From Gossypium raimondii (taxonomy: Eukaryota; Streptophyta; Magnoliopsida; Malvales; Malvaceae), in assembly GCF_025698545.1 (NCBI RefSeq), contig NC_068569.1:22072001-22136000 (forward strand): a stretch of DNA of 64,000 bases, written 5' to 3'. The position numbers were made by a program, and so were the translations under genes. Below the pieces are notes generated by a model, which saw nothing but the letters and a program-made list of their open reading frames with translations, was not told the DNA's origin and ran no database searches. Below, in pieces: positions 24,301-38,200 of this stretch (position 1 is the stretch's first letter; each line of letters starts with the position of its first letter).

Positions 24301-27300
24301 CTTTTATTGCTCTTTTTGGCCTAGTGCTTTTCAACTGCATAAGAAGCTTCTAGTGATGCATTCATGTTGCATATACCATATATTGTCACTGAGTGAATTT
24401 GTATCATATTCATATTTATAATCTCACATGCCGACTCTGACACGTGCATAAGCACCAATTGCATGCATCATGTATGCCTGCAGTCCATGCATATGCATCC
24501 TTGCACAACCATGAACACACGGGTTGTAGTTGACCCTATTAGTAGGAAATTGTTTTAGGTTAGGTTAATATCATTTGCATAAAATTTAGTAAGCTGAGTT
24601 GGATAAAATTTTGCCTCAACATTTACCTCATATATCTAACAATGTAGTCCACTTTCACGCTTATATTTGTGCCTGAATTTTACAGTTTGCTGAGTTTTTT
24701 TTATCCTAAAGCACATATTTTCCATAATCTGATGGACAATAACCTGGAATTTAGGTATATCATTTCCTTCCTCAAAGAACATAGCAAGGAGGTGCACCTT
24801 GAAGTTCGTGCAGCGTACATTGATACAATGAATAAGGTGAAGGGTTTTGACCTTTGATTTCTCTCAATGTTCATCTTTTTTGTTATATATTTTTTGTTAT
24901 GAAAAGGATAAAGGTTAAGCTCTTAATCCAAAAAGGAAAATGGGATAATCAACTTAGTGTGAGTTGTAATTTATTGGTAACTAATATTTGTTGTTATATG
25001 CATTGCACATGAATACTTTTTTTCTTTTCTTTTACATTGTAAGATAACAATTATACATAAAATGCAGATGTTTTAAATCTTAAAGTTTGAAATATAAATA
25101 ATTAGAAAAATGTTATAGTAATCTATATAAATTATTCAATATTATTAGTATTAAGAAAAAAAATAGTCAGAGTCATTAAATGTAATTTGAACTTTTATTT
25201 GCAAATGGGATAAGTTTTTCTAATATTTTTAATAAAAAGATCTTAATGATGGCCAATAATGCTAATTAGGACTCTTATTTACAAATTGAATAAATTTGAT
25301 TAATACTTATTATAAAAGTATTTTAAATGGCAATTTTGAAATAAAATGAATGGATATGTCCTTTGTCAATCCAAAAATTTTTCCTACTGTACCTTTGTAA
25401 ATAATTTAGGCAACAAAGAAGCTTTATATAGCTCATATAGATCTGTACTATTTTAGGAGCTAGGAAGGGACGAAATGGGGGAAGGGTAGAGGGGGAAAGA
25501 GGTATAGTTCCCCTTGTTTTGGCTTTCTTAAAAGGGTGCAGGAAAAAGAAAGAAACTAAACTATTTTAGCTGAAGAGTGGAAGAGAAAGGAAAGCTTATA
25601 CGTTTAACAATTCCATCTTTTCAAATTAGAAAAATATGTTGAAACAAGGACAATTTTTTCAATAAATCTAAACCTTTTATGAGGAATTTTCCCTTTTAAT
25701 TTGTAAAATTTTAAAAAAGGGACTTCGTTTTGGTAGTTAGGTTTTACTTGAAATAAAAACCTTATCTGGAGGTAGTTGCTTCACATATTAATACTCTGGT
25801 GGCTCTACCAACTTGGAGGTTGAAAATTTTCTCATAAGCTTTATGCCAGTTTTTCGAGGTTACTTATATTGTGTTGTAACTGGCCTTCTCACTTTGTATG
25901 CACTTCCCTCCATTCAATCTTGAAAGGCATTTCTTTTCACTGGTTAGAGCATATGATATATTGGAACCCTGTGTATCTGAGCTGAGGTCCTTTGGTGTGG
26001 CCTAACAAGCTCTAAATCAAGTTTAACCTTAGTGACTATCTGTGAAAAAAGTGAAGGAGTTCTCTGCAATGCTTCCTTTCTTTCTTAGGTTAATCATGTA
26101 GCAATTTGGTTAACATGAGAATAGAAGACTGATTTAGCTTGTTGACTGCCCTTCGCTCTATGGAAAGCCTTACCATATTTAACTATTAAGTAGCTTGGAT
26201 GAAAATGTTGGCAGTTGTATTGTCTAATTTTAGTTTTTGATCAATCTACTTCTATCACATTCCCTCTTTTAGCTTTACTGTTAGTTAATAGCTTAGTTAG
26301 TTTGCATCTTGTGAAAGATGAGCTTATTAGTATCTGAGGTGCCATGGTACAAGTGATTTTCTAAGGGTTGAATGATTTTGCACATTTTGCAGGTTTTAAG
26401 TGCTCATTTCCGAGCTTATATTCAAGCATTGGAGAAATTACAGTTGGATATTGCAACATCTAATGATTTGATTGGTGTGGAGACCAGAAGCACTAGTCTT
26501 TTCTCAAGAGGAAGAGAACCACTTAAAAATCGTTCTGCTGTTTTTGCATTGGGGGAAAGATTAAATGTTCTAAAGGTTCTGACTGTCAACCTAGTTATAG
26601 GTGTCATATATTTAATAGTTTGCTATTAACTTATTAATATGCCTTTGAATGAACAATTTTCAATTTTCAAGTCTTTGAGCATCATTCTTTTTCTTCCCTT
26701 TCAGTGATTATCTGAGAAAGTTTTCAGCAGATCTATGCTTTATGTAACAATTTATGAGTATAATATAAGAATTTGACGTGACATTTAATTGTTTAGATGT
26801 AAAGGATTTTATTCTTTTTACTTCTATGTCATCGAATAAATCCACCGGATACTGTAGATGTAAAAATGCTTCACACAGTTTATTATTCCTAACCATCTTA
26901 TTGACTCCTAAAAATGCATTACTATTCTATATCTTTTTCTGTTACTTGGTCTCGGCATGTTCATGTTTGTGAATCATATACATTTTAAGTTTTATTGTAT
27001 TTTTTGAATGGTGTTCTTTTCACTATGCTTGTTAGCATTTATTCATTTCCTTTTTTTATGTTTTTAAATCAATTTCACTTTTAGGATGTCTGCATTGCTT
27101 CTGTCTTCAGATAATGAAGGTGTATTGAACAGGTTTAGCATAGAAGTCCACTTAGAGCCTAGAGTTGTCAAAAAGATGGATTATTCTCATCTTCTACATA
27201 GCTAACCTGTTGTTCATTAAATTCAAGATTTATTGTTCAAATCCTTGTAAGCTGATTGCATACTTATTCTCTCACGTGGCTAGTGAGAAGTACTCGTGAG

Positions 27301-30300
27301 CATCTGAATTTATTAGGGGTTATTGTAATTTATTAGGAATGTAACTACAAGTTTATTAACATCAATCCGTGAAGAAATTGCTAAGCATTTGAAGAATTTT
27401 GGTTTGCAGGAAATGAAGCACTTCTTTATTTACCTTTCTGGCTATTTGTCTATTATCTTCTTCTAATCCTTTAATTTTATATGGTACATGGGTCATTGCT
27501 TAGTAAGCTTGCCTATCTTAGAAGAAAATTGAAAAATTCATTTCTGAGCTTGTTCCTATTTCATGGGACAAAAGTTCATTGACTCATTTCCTTATCTGGT
27601 TTTGGTTTTATGAAAATGGGCAAAGGTAATGATAGATCTCCTTCCAATTTGAATCACCTTGATTACATAGGTAGATATCAAACAATGCGTAATAAATAGT
27701 TTATCAAGAAACTTTCTCTTCCTTGTTTTACATGTATATAACCTGGGAAGATCATGGATATATCATAGATTGACTGAAACTTTTGGAACTTATCTTTGCG
27801 CCTTTAATTTTGGCCCCAAGTAGCACTTTATACCTGGCAACTTCTTGCAGCAATCAGCAAATCTTGATACCTGGCAACAGTGGCTTTAGTGAATCATGCA
27901 AAAAAAAAGAAAAAAAAAAAAAAGCTTAGGGTAAATCTCTTTCATGCTACTTTAAGTGCTTAAGTCCTGTGGGTTAAGTTTTGACCAAGATTCTACATTT
28001 AATTAAGCCTTTATCCTAAAGCTGTTGAAGATTAGAAACCTGCATGTTACATGTAATAGTGGCGTATGTTGTTTCTAGACTTGTAGATCCTTGATTTGAT
28101 AAGCACATGGCTTAAAATTGATTGGATTCAGGAAATTGATTAACAGTTATGGTTATTTGTGTTGCAACACTTAGAACTGTTTGGATTGATTCAATGTTTT
28201 ACATTGTTTTACAGGAAATTGATCAACCTGCACTTATTCCACATATTGCAGAGGCAAGCTCTTTAAAGTATCCTTATGAGGTCCTCTTCCGGAGCTTGCA
28301 CAAGCTGCTTATGGACACAGCAACTTCTGAGTACCCTTTTCTCCTTGCTTTGCTCAATTGTCAACTAATTTTAAGTCCAGAGTTCTGTGCATGCTTACAT
28401 TTTAACTTTTTCCCCTTTCTCAATGTGCAGGTACCTTTTTTGTGATGAGTTCTTTGGGGAGGAGTCCATTTTTTATGAAATTTTTGCTGGTAAAGTGCAG
28501 ATTTCTCACATGCATGACTAGGACTATTGTCAGACTTGCATAGACACTTGGACTGTGGGTTTATGTTGTTTGCAATCCGTCATGTGAGCAGCTGTTGTCA
28601 CATTTATAGGCTGTTATGAGTGATATTGAAACCTTATGTCATGATATTCAACAAGTGGTGGAAATTTATCAAGCTTTTATGAACTAAAAACATCTATTGT
28701 TGAAAACAAGAAAAGGACACGGCACTAAACCCATTCTTATACCTTCAGGATTACAGAGGGGGGTTTCTAATGATTTCTTTGGTATTGATTTGTCTTCAGG
28801 TCCTTTTGCTGTCATTGATGAACACTTCAATTCTATCCTTCCAAATTGTTATGATGCTATTGGCCTAATGCTTATGATACGCATAGTACACCAGCACCAG
28901 GTGATTGGTTCTAGTTGTCTTATATTGATATTTCCCCTTCAGCTATTTGTTATTTTTGGATCTAATAGTTGTGTTTAAAGCTTTCACGCTGAGCATACAT
29001 TTATAGTAGACTTCTATACTACATGGTTAAATTTAATTTATATCAAGGGATTCATGAAGAATAAACTGGCTTTGATTTGCATATGTATGAATGTATACGT
29101 TTCTGGTGGTTATATGATGAGAACTTTATGTGTGTTGCTTGGTGGGTGAAAGAGAACCACGATTTGGATATATGCAAAACAAAATAAAGCCTTTAAATTA
29201 CAACATTCTTTCTTCTGCTTACACTTGTGTTTATGCGTGTGATGTGCTGCACCAATTTCTGTAGTTTGAGCCTAGCTTTTCCCCAATACTGATGCCATAA
29301 CGTGGGAAAGATTTTAATTGTTTACAGTTAAATGGTATAAGCAAGGATCTGTCTTAGTATGCCTATCATAACAGTTTCTTTTTGATTCATAATGCTGATT
29401 TACAGCAGATTTGTAAGGTTGCATCTCATTCATGATTCATCCATTTAGGTTTAAGCATACTTTGAATCAAACTTCTGGGTTCTCTGTCCCCTTCCCCTGT
29501 TCAGTCATCTTTGATTTAGATAACCTCTGGTGGTTTACAGTATGTTAAGTGCATTTTTATTAGGTTCATTGATTTCTGCATCTGAACTTGAACCCATTTC
29601 ATAACCAGTCAGGTTTAATCTTTTTGCAACTTGTTCTTTGACCAGTTTAAGCTATACCTTGTAATTTTATTCTGTCTTTTGGTCGTAATTTCCAATTCTG
29701 ACATTTTGGTTTTCCTTTCTAGCTTATTATGTCTCGGCGAAGGATTCCATGCTTGGATTCATATCTAGACAAGGTTTGTAATCTTCTGCGGTATTCATAG
29801 AAAATAGCTTCTATGTTATGTTAAGGCACATATTTATTTGAGTTTTTGGAGGCAATAAACATTGTGATATGAAAACCTAATTCAAAGTATTTATTTTACC
29901 ATAATTGGAATAGAAATAAAGGAAAGGAGTTACCATGGAACTTGTATTTGTGGATAACATCATAACAGATGGAAGTGTTTGTTTCATAGTGCTCCATCGG
30001 CTTCTGTTTGCAAAAATTCTGTGCAGTTACCTTAAGCTTTTGTGGTGTCAAATTGATCCTAAAGCTAAGTGTCAACTGAATCTGAACAGGTTAACATTTC
30101 TCTCTGGCCTCGTTTTAAGATGGTATTTGACATGCACCTCAGCAGTCTGCGAAATGCAAATGTGAAGTTGTTATGGGAAGATGATAGTCATCCTCATTAT
30201 GTCATGAGGCGTTATGCTGAATTTACAGCTTCTCTTATTCATATCAATGTTGAATATGGAGATGGGCAGGTTGGAATTCGTCTTAAACTGTTGTATTATG

Positions 30301-32217
30301 AGTCTTTTGATAAGCATAATAATCTGAAATATTTACCCTGAAATATGCAGCTTGAATTAAATATGGAACGGTTGAGAATGGCTGTTGACGAGCTCCTTAT
30401 GAAGCTTGCAAAAATGTTTTCAAAACCAAAATTACAAATCGTGTTCCTCATAAACAACTGTGACATGACAATTGCGGTTCTGAAGGTAAATATTGGTTCT
30501 CAATTCTTGTTTCTTCTTATACTTCATCTATAATGTTATAGAGAGGTTGAGTCCCTCACAGCTTCTTTTGCTTTGAATGCCTAACTATTGATAGAAATAT
30601 CTGTTTGTATTAGATGTTAAAGAGCTGCAATATCTTAACTGTTTTGTTTTCTTTCTGTTTTCACTTTTCTTATTGGAATCCAGGAAGCTGGTCCCGAAGG
30701 TGGGAAAATCCAACAGCACTTTGAGGAGATGCTAAAGAGTAACACAGGATTATTTGTAGTAAGTGATCAGTTCTGATATGTATTTAAACCGTGCGCATTT
30801 GCATCATAGTTACTTTTGGTTGATTGGATATGTGGTTAAGAGTGTGCTTGCATGATTACCCATATCCAAGTTTTCTAAGGTTTTCCATGTATTTGAAGGG
30901 TCATATCTTCATATTCATGTCCCAAAATATGTAAGAGCATGGTACTTCTAGAAAAATGAAGAGTTGGAGCAACATAGGTTGAAACTTTAGTCTTTTAGTT
31001 AGTATAGCATGCTTTTTCATTTATCAAACTAAATATACCAGACCATTATCAATTATTACTTTTTGCTATTAGAAAATTTTACTTTGTATGAACTGGCATT
31101 ACATTCTTACTTGATGGTGGCCACTGGTCCAATCTCTTGCTCTATGGTTCAAACGAACTATTGTGGCAATCTGCAGGTTTTAATCGTGTTGAACCTGCGT
31201 GTATCTTGCCTATGGGAATTAGCATATTTGTTGGTAGAGATGGCAAAAGAAGCTGAAAGGCCCAAACTTGAGAAAACCCAAAGCTAAAATGATCCGGACT
31301 CAAATAATATGAACCCAAAACTACCCGAACATGAAAAATCCAGCTCAAATTGGACCTGAACTTGAAAAGCATGCTGAAAAACTAAACCTTTCGTTAAAAA
31401 TGTAAAACCCTTGACACCCAACCAAAACAAGAAATGGCATGAACCAAGAATGAAATACACTAGAAATGACCCGAAATAAAAACCGTCCAAATCTGAACCT
31501 GGACCAAAAATAACCTAAATACAAAGTGTCTGGATCTGCTTGTTTGTCACCTCTACCTATTGGTAAAGGGCCTCATCAGCCATTTTGCATTTTCAGATTT
31601 AGACCACAAGAGGTTTTAGGACAGATTTTAGGATACATAGTGGGATGAAAGGAAGAGGGATGGTTCTGATGCAACATTCTACATTTTTGTTAGTCTCAAC
31701 CTTTATTAGCAGCTTATTTTTAGCTTCATCCATCCACCTTGCAGGAGGAACTTCTGATGGAGCATTTTAGTGATTTGATAAAGTTTGTGAAAACTCGAGC
31801 CTGTAAGTATTAAAACTCTCTGTTACTCAAACTCAAGTTGGTGGTGAATAAGTTGAGACTGCATATTTTCCATGATAAATCCAACTCACTAGTGGAAGTT
31901 GTTTTTTACCAGCGGAGGATCCTAATGGTAGCAACGAAAGGCCTATAAGTGTGAGTGAAGTGGAGCCGATAGTGAAGGATTTTGGCAGCAGATGGAAGGG
32001 TGCAATAGAATTGATGCACAAAGATGTGATCACGTCTTTCAGTAACTTCTTGTGTGGGATGGAAATCTTAAGAGCTGCATTGACTCAACTGCTGCTTTAC
32101 TATACTCGACTTTCGGATTGCATAAAGAGAATCAATGGCGGGGCTGCCCTGAACAAAGATCTTGTCTCCATCTCATCTATCATGTATGAAATCAGAAAAT
32201 ACTCCAGGACTTTCTAG
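18305..32217 (+). CDS. VPS52: VPS52, GARP tethering-complex subunit
   Basis: Twenty coding exons join into 703 residues: 18305-18331, 18444-18526, 18633-18690, 18829-18924, 19317-19418, 20140-20223, 21354-21434, 22410-22553, 23802-23893, 24755-24836, 26393-26575, 28215-28330, 28431-28489, 28800-28900, 29723-29773, 30090-30269, 30351-30485, 30684-30758, 31745-31802 and 31913-32217. All phases agree and all introns are GT-AG. The N-terminal half is coiled-coil-rich (EGLQEELEECKND, LVSLHDQIRDCDSILSQM). The rest is the Vps52/Sac2 domain (VLSAHFRAYIQALEKLQLD, GVETRSTSLFSRG, LPNCYDAIGLMLMIRIVHQ). Arabidopsis VPS52 (POKY POLLEN TUBE) has nearly the same length. By family knowledge it works with VPS51, VPS53 and VPS54 to tether endosome-derived vesicles at the trans-Golgi network, and is needed for pollen tube growth. 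The gene looks intact. Long introns, up to about 1.9 kb, account for its 14-kb span. Confidence 0.95.
31235..31555. mobile_element. hAT-like miniature element in a VPS52 intron
   Basis: The left end TAGAGATGGCAAA and the complement of the right end (TAGAGGTGACAAA) form imperfect terminal inverted repeats, 11 of 13 matching. The TAGAGATGGCAA terminus is widespread in plant hAT-type nonautonomous elements. The flanking octamers TTTGTTGG and CCTATTGG agree at 5 of 8 positions, so the target duplication is eroded. No coding capacity. It sits in the intron between exons 18 and 19. Confidence 0.65.
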
Positions 32218-33917
32218 ATTTACTCTGCAGAAATTTTACCAAAACCTCTTTCCTGTATCAAGCAAGTTGAGTTGGATCAATATGTTTGTGATGGTACATT
32301 ACAGATACTACTTAGAATTTGGCAGGTGAATTTTGTTAACTTTTTAAAGAGAAATATATTTTAAGGAAAAATATATTGGTATTTGATTTGTTTCAAGTAA
32401 ATTGGGGTTTTTTTAGAGAGTAATAAAGTAGATAGTTTTGTTTGATTGAAAATGTGTGCATATACGTATTCTTCGAAGTAAAAAAGGGTATAAGATACCC
32501 GCAATTTTATGCTTTGTGAAAATAGCTTTGGGCATACAAGTATTCAATCGAGTTGGGAGTTTTTTATTTTTAAGTTAATCTAATCTAATTTAATTTTTAT
32601 TTTAATATCATACATATTTCATATATTATTATTAATTAGTTTCAAATCATATACTTTGTTTTTATTATACATTATTTTAAAATGTACTAATAAATGAATT
32701 TCAGTAATGAAAATTTTAATTTATTTAATGTTTTTTTATAATTAGATTACGTCACTCACTATATAGCTTAATTTATATTCTTAAGTAAGCAATTTTTTTT
32801 TGAAATAGTATTTTGAAAAAAAATTATACTGATATATGTAGTTTAAAACAAATTTTAAAACTGTTTACAAATTTTGGTTTAATGTTTTATGTAATATATT
32901 GTTATGTGCAATTGTAATATATGAAATTTAATTTGATTTAATTTTGATAAATTGATATATGAAATCAAAGTTTGGTTTAATGTTTTAAATTTTGATAAAT
33001 TTTGGTTTAATGTTTTATGTAACATATGAAGATCAAATGTTGCAATTTTTTTTGAAAATATGTACTATTAAATAAGACATCAAAGTTTCATGTTTCGATT
33101 GAACTAATAGTAAGTTTGATGCGTATAATTGTATTTAATTAAAATATGTACATTAAATCAAAATTTATATATAAATTTAATATTAATCTTTATTTAAATG
33201 AATAATAGTTTTAAAAGGAAAGTTAATTTCTTTCAAAAGAAAAAAAAGTGTTTGGATGAATAATTTTGAAAATTTGAAGATTTTAAAATGCTCAAATCAA
33301 AATGCTAGCAATTATAATTATTTTTTAGATAAATAATTGTTCTAAGAAAAATAAATTATTGATTTTTACAAATTAATAAATAATCTAAAAATATTTAATA
33401 GGTATATATTATACTTTTAGAATTTTATAAATACTTTTAATAAAATACAGTTTTTTAAAATTATATTAGAATAAAATAAAATAAAAATTGGAAAGTTTAG
33501 CATAGTGAAACAATGTATATTAAATAAAATAAAATAATTAATTTTTTTTGAAAAATCAGGTGTAATTTGAAAAAGGATTTGAAATTAATCATAGATTTTG
33601 AAAATATTCAAAAAAAAAAAACGAAACAAGTAAGTCCTATTTTAGAATCTTTGAAAACTTGGATACAAATAAAATCCCTCCTCCATATCTCACCTCCAAA
33701 CACAGTCTAACAAAATTTCAAAATGGTTGAAGTTTGTGAAAAAAAATATTATACAACAATTAAAAGACACCTGATTATTTATTGGAAGAATAAATTTCTC
33801 AATTCAACTGAGTTAATTACATTCCACCGAGTTGATCCGGGCAGTAATTCATAATTTTAGCCATGCAACACCTTTAGTATTATACATATACATACATATT
33901 CCCTTTATTTGCTTTGC
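32218..33917. other. AT-rich intergenic region, no gene seen
   Basis: The first few hundred bases are the VPS52 3' UTR and flank; an AATAAA-type signal occurs at about 32421. The rest is very AT-rich. Short phrases recur (TTTGGTTTAATGTTTTA at about 32875, 32971 and 33002), and no open frame has recognisable content. Confidence 0.6.
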
Positions 33918-34511
33918 CTAGTAATTATTTTGCTTACTTTGGTCCTCAAGAATTGATGTGATTCGAGATCCCATCGCAATATAATACTTTATAAATCGAT
34001 TTCCATCGTAGAGGCGAGGTGCTTCGACTTTGGCGTCAGTCAATGCCTTCTCACAATTTGTAATTTCAGGAGCAAGAATGGATACATCATAATTTGCCGT
34101 CATGGGATCGTCAACTAATTCCGTAGATACCATTTTAAACGATTGGATTGCATATTTGTAAGCTTCCACGCAAGAATTAAGTGCTTTTAAAGTTTGGGGT
34201 GAACCCGGTTTCTTAATCATTTCATTATACGCATCCAGCGTTGCCTTACCATTCGCTGCTCCTAGTTGCATGATCAGGGTTCCCAGTTTGGTCGGATCTT
34301 TCACCGCAACAGCTTCGGGGGTGGTAAGCACTTGCAGGCAGAAATTGCGATCAATTGTGTCGCCTTTGCAAACCCTTTTCACTAGTTTTGATGGAGTTAC
34401 AGGAAGACGAACATTAACTTTTGGAAGAATTGCACTCGTCGGTGAAAAAGAAAGAAGAAAGAGAAATAAGAAAATTGTAGAAAAGAAGCAGTAATGGTTT
34501 GGGGGAGCCAT
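33918..34511 (-). CDS. Pectin methylesterase / invertase inhibitor (PMEI family)
   Basis: A single-exon gene of 197 residues. Residues 1 to about 27 form a signal peptide with a Leu/Phe-rich core (FFSTIFLFLFLLSFSPTSA), so the product is secreted to the wall or vacuole. The mature part has the four conserved cysteines of the fold: C48 and C58 (VCKGDTIDRNFC) make the first disulfide of the N-terminal hairpin, and C114 (LNSCVEAYKYAI) and C153 (ITNCEKAL) the second. The family folds as a four-helix bundle and binds 1:1 to pectin methylesterase or acid invertase. Sequence alone does not tell which enzyme this one inhibits. Length is typical. A TATA box lies close upstream. Confidence 0.92.
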   Translation of the reverse strand: MAPPNHYCFFSTIFLFLFLLSFSPTSAILPKVNVRLPVTPSKLVKRVCKGDTIDRNFCLQVLTTPEAVAVKDPTKLGTLIMQLGAANGKATLDAYNEMIKKPGSPQTLKALNSCVEAYKYAIQSFKMVSTELVDDPMTANYDVSILAPEITNCEKALTDAKVEAPRLYDGNRFIKYYIAMGSRITSILEDQSKQNNY

Positions 34512-34547
34512 TTTGTTGTTGATTGTCTCAGAAAATGTATTTCTAAT

Positions 34548-34555
34548 TATTTATA
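34548..34555 (-). promoter_or_regulatory. TATA box of the PMEI gene
   Basis: The minus strand reads CTCTATAAATAATTAG, with TATAAATA starting 44 bases before the ATG. Transcription starting about 30 bases downstream would leave a 5' UTR of only 10-20 bases. Confidence 0.6.
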
Positions 34556-35236
34556 GAGATAAAACAAACCTATTTTTGCAGTTGTCTTTTAATTGGAAGA
34601 ACATCCATCATCATCATTTATAACAATCATGTTCAGTTACCACTAAATTAACCAATTTCTGTTCTAAAATGGATGTTCAGCAATTCTGAATCTATTATTT
34701 GGGCAGTTTTCTTAATATGTGGCCAGAATTTAGCAGAGAAAATAAAAGTTGTACGACTTTGATGAAAATATGTGTATTCTTCTATTTTGAAATTTGTATG
34801 TAATGTTAATAAATTCTAATTTTAGTTCAATTCATTCATTTAAACCCTCTGCAAATTTTGGTAAAATTTTGAATGATACTTTTCTTTTCCCATAAATTTG
34901 TTATATATGAATTTTAATTTGGTGTAATTATGCACGTGAAACTTTAATTTCGATTAAGAAATAAATACATTAATTTATTTATCATTTTACTAACAAAACA
35001 AGCGTTAAATTGACAGTTAAATTTATCATTTTACTAAATTAGTTAAAGTATACGTTGACCCACTTAATTTGAAGAGTTTAGAAAATAATGATTAATTAGT
35101 AAATGAAAAAAAGTAAATAATAAAAGGAGCTTTAGCATTTTTTTGTTTAACACGGAGTTTTAGCATTTTAGTCCACAGTTCCATATACACAAATTCAGTG
35201 ATTTTCTTTTGTGAAGTATATATATATATATATATA
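34556..35236. other. PMEI upstream flank with AT microsatellite
   Basis: AT-rich sequence without an open frame of interest. It ends in a (TA)n run at about 35217-35236 that served as the insertion site of the LTR that follows. Confidence 0.55.
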
Positions 35237-38200
35237 TGTAACAATTTGATTTTCAATGGTGCTAGAAATGGTGGTTTTGAATCTCATTATTCGATGGTTG
35301 AGTCAAAATATTATTTAATAATATTTATGAGTTTATTATAGTGTTATATTGCATTTTAATTTGATAAATTTGCTAATTTGATGGACAGCTAAAGTACAAG
35401 TAGTTTGACCCTAAAGTCAGTGGTTTTGAAAAATGAGGTATCGGGATGCCATTTCTGTAAACCAAGTTCGTAAATATTTTCATTAAATATTTACAAAATT
35501 GTTATATAGGTGAATTGAATTTTGGTCCGAAATTTTATTGAATTAATAGTTAATTAAGGTATAAGAACTAAATCGTAAAAACTGTAAAATTTTATTGGAA
35601 TTGATTTTTATTAGTTAAAATGCTTAATTAAAAAATGTTTGAGGAGCAAAGTGGGAATTAACCACTTTTTAAATAGTGGTGGACGGTTAAGTTTAATCAT
35701 GAATTTTATATTAAAATTATAAAATAAACATATTTTATTTATGAATAAAATAAGTAAAACAAAAAGATGGAAGGTAATTGTTTTTCATTTCACCTTCCTT
35801 CCACCGAAAGTTCATCCAAAGAAACCTAGGAAGCCAATGTTGAATTCTCAAGCCTTCGGTTTCTTGCATGGTAAGTGTAATCAAGCCCCTTTTTAGTAAA
35901 TTTTATGTTTTTAAAATCGTTGTAGTTCGATTTAGTTAATTAGGTATTAAATCGTAAAACTATTAAAGTTTTAAAATATTACCATTGATGATTTTTGAGG
36001 TTTTTAATATTAAATGGTCGGATTTTAACCTTAGAAATACAATAGGACTAATTTATAAAGTGAAATTTGTTAATTTTAAGTATAGGGATTAAAATGTGAA
36101 TATGTTAAGTTTGATGTAAAATTTCTGTAATTATGGTTTCTAAAGGGTTATAAAAGGATGGAATTGAAATCGGATTGAAAAATAGAGCTTAAATGTGAAA
36201 GATATGATAGTTTCGATTTTAGGGACTAAATTGAATAAAATGTGAAATTTTAGGAAAATTGTGAAAACTGAAATTAAGTGTTGAATAATACTTTTTAAGG
36301 TAATTGGCACTAATAATTTGAAATGAATTACCGTGTAGATCAAGATTTGAGCTAATCGGAAGATAATCGAAGAAAATGAGAAATTGCAAATTAGTCCTTA
36401 TCACTTCTTCTATTGTTGTTTGTATATGGTAATTTCATATGAGACTTATTTTATTAATTCATAATATGTTTGTGTTACATTGTGTAATTTTCTAGTTGTA
36501 TTATTGTGATTATAACGTTTTTGCATCAAATGGGCTCAATCGTAAAATACTAATTAAATGATTAATTTGAATAGGTATATGATATTGAATGAATGCGATC
36601 AGCTATGTAATTTAATAGTATGTATGTGATGGTGTTATAAGGTTTAAAAATATATACGGATTGTTATTCGATGTATGAAAAGTATGTATCTGATTCTGAG
36701 TTGAAATGATACAAAAAGCTAGAATTGCTTGAATGAATGTAGTAAACGATTAGAATATGAATGACATACCATTTAAGGTTCAAAAGAGTAATTGGGTGTT
36801 GGTCAGGGGTTTATTTATCGATGACTGATATCCATCATGTGTTGCGGATTCTCAACAACTAGAGTAAGCAGCATCAAATAAAGTTGCAAAGGTGTAGCCA
36901 AATATCACAACTTGTGTGAGCAAATCAAATTATTCTTTATCGATGCTAGAGATCCAACACTTAATGTGGATTCTCGATAGCTTGAATGAGTAGCATCTAA
37001 TAAAGCTTGTATAAGCAAATAAACTCTATAGTTTGTGGAATTAAAACAGTCTCGTGTATCCGACATTTATTTATTGTAGCTCTTCAGATAGAAACGATGA
37101 TTAAAATGGAAATGAAATGGTTGAAAGGTATGATCATGAATTGAATTGTTGTGTTTATAGTCCGAACATTATTTGAATAGTATATGATGTATAATGAAAT
37201 AGTTTTATATGTATTTGAATTGAGTTTCAAGGTTTTGTTGCAAATGGACTAACCCCTTAATGTACTTGTTGACGTACATGAAAGTAACAGGATCTCAAAT
37301 GATTTCCATGTTAGTCTCAGCATGTCCTAATTGTTTAAATTATTAATTGATCAAGGTAATGTAAGTAAAATTTTATCTATGAACTTACTAAGCATACTAA
37401 ATGCTTATTCTATTTCGTTTTCTATTTTTTATAGTTGGCAATTTGCGGATCGGGAAGATTGGATCAATGCAGAGCTCACACTATCCAGTCTTCGTTTTGG
37501 TAGATTTTTATTCGTTCCGAACTTGGTTATGTGACATGTAAATAAGGCTTGTTTTGTACATATGTCTACTTTTTAATATTTTGAGTTTGAACTAGGAATA
37601 ATGTGAATGCTTGAATGCTTGTCGACAAGTATATAAGTAAGGCTGTTGGGAGAGGGGCATATATATACATATTTGATGTATTGAATGTGTAATGGTTGAA
37701 CCAATGTGTTGAGAATGTTTGGATATGTGATGCTTGAGTATAGATGTTATCCTAAGTGGTAGTGATTTTGGAACCTTAAATGGTGTTAAACTTAATTAGT
37801 AAATGAGTTGTGTATTAAATGTGCACTTTGGCATTTTTGTCAAGTAAAGGTAGAAGCTTAAATAACATGTTGGTTATGTGTAGATTGAATTTGAAATGTT
37901 AAGAGGTTTGGTATGCCTTGTTTGAGTGATTGGTGAATATATATAAGTTATTAAGTCTACCAAAATGTTCATTATATATGGAATAGCTTGTATGGTTTTG
38001 TGGTTGGTTAAAAGGATGAATCAACATGTGTTTAGATTGGTGATTGGTGAATATATATAAGTTATTAAGTCTACCAAAATGTTCATTATATATGGAATAG
38101 CTTGTATAGTTTTGTGGTTGGTTAAAAGGATGAATCAACATGTGTTTAGATTGGTTTTATGCAGGTTTGAATGGTCAAATGTGCATCATTTGAGCCATTA

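Noticed and set aside
34270..34494. 74-residue plus-strand frame inside the PMEI gene
   Set aside because: Antisense shadow of a clear secreted protein; no family match.
37899..38141. 80-residue minus-strand frame with an internal protein repeat
   Set aside because: The repeat only reflects the 114-bp DNA duplication, whose length happens to be a multiple of three, inside a noncoding LTR.
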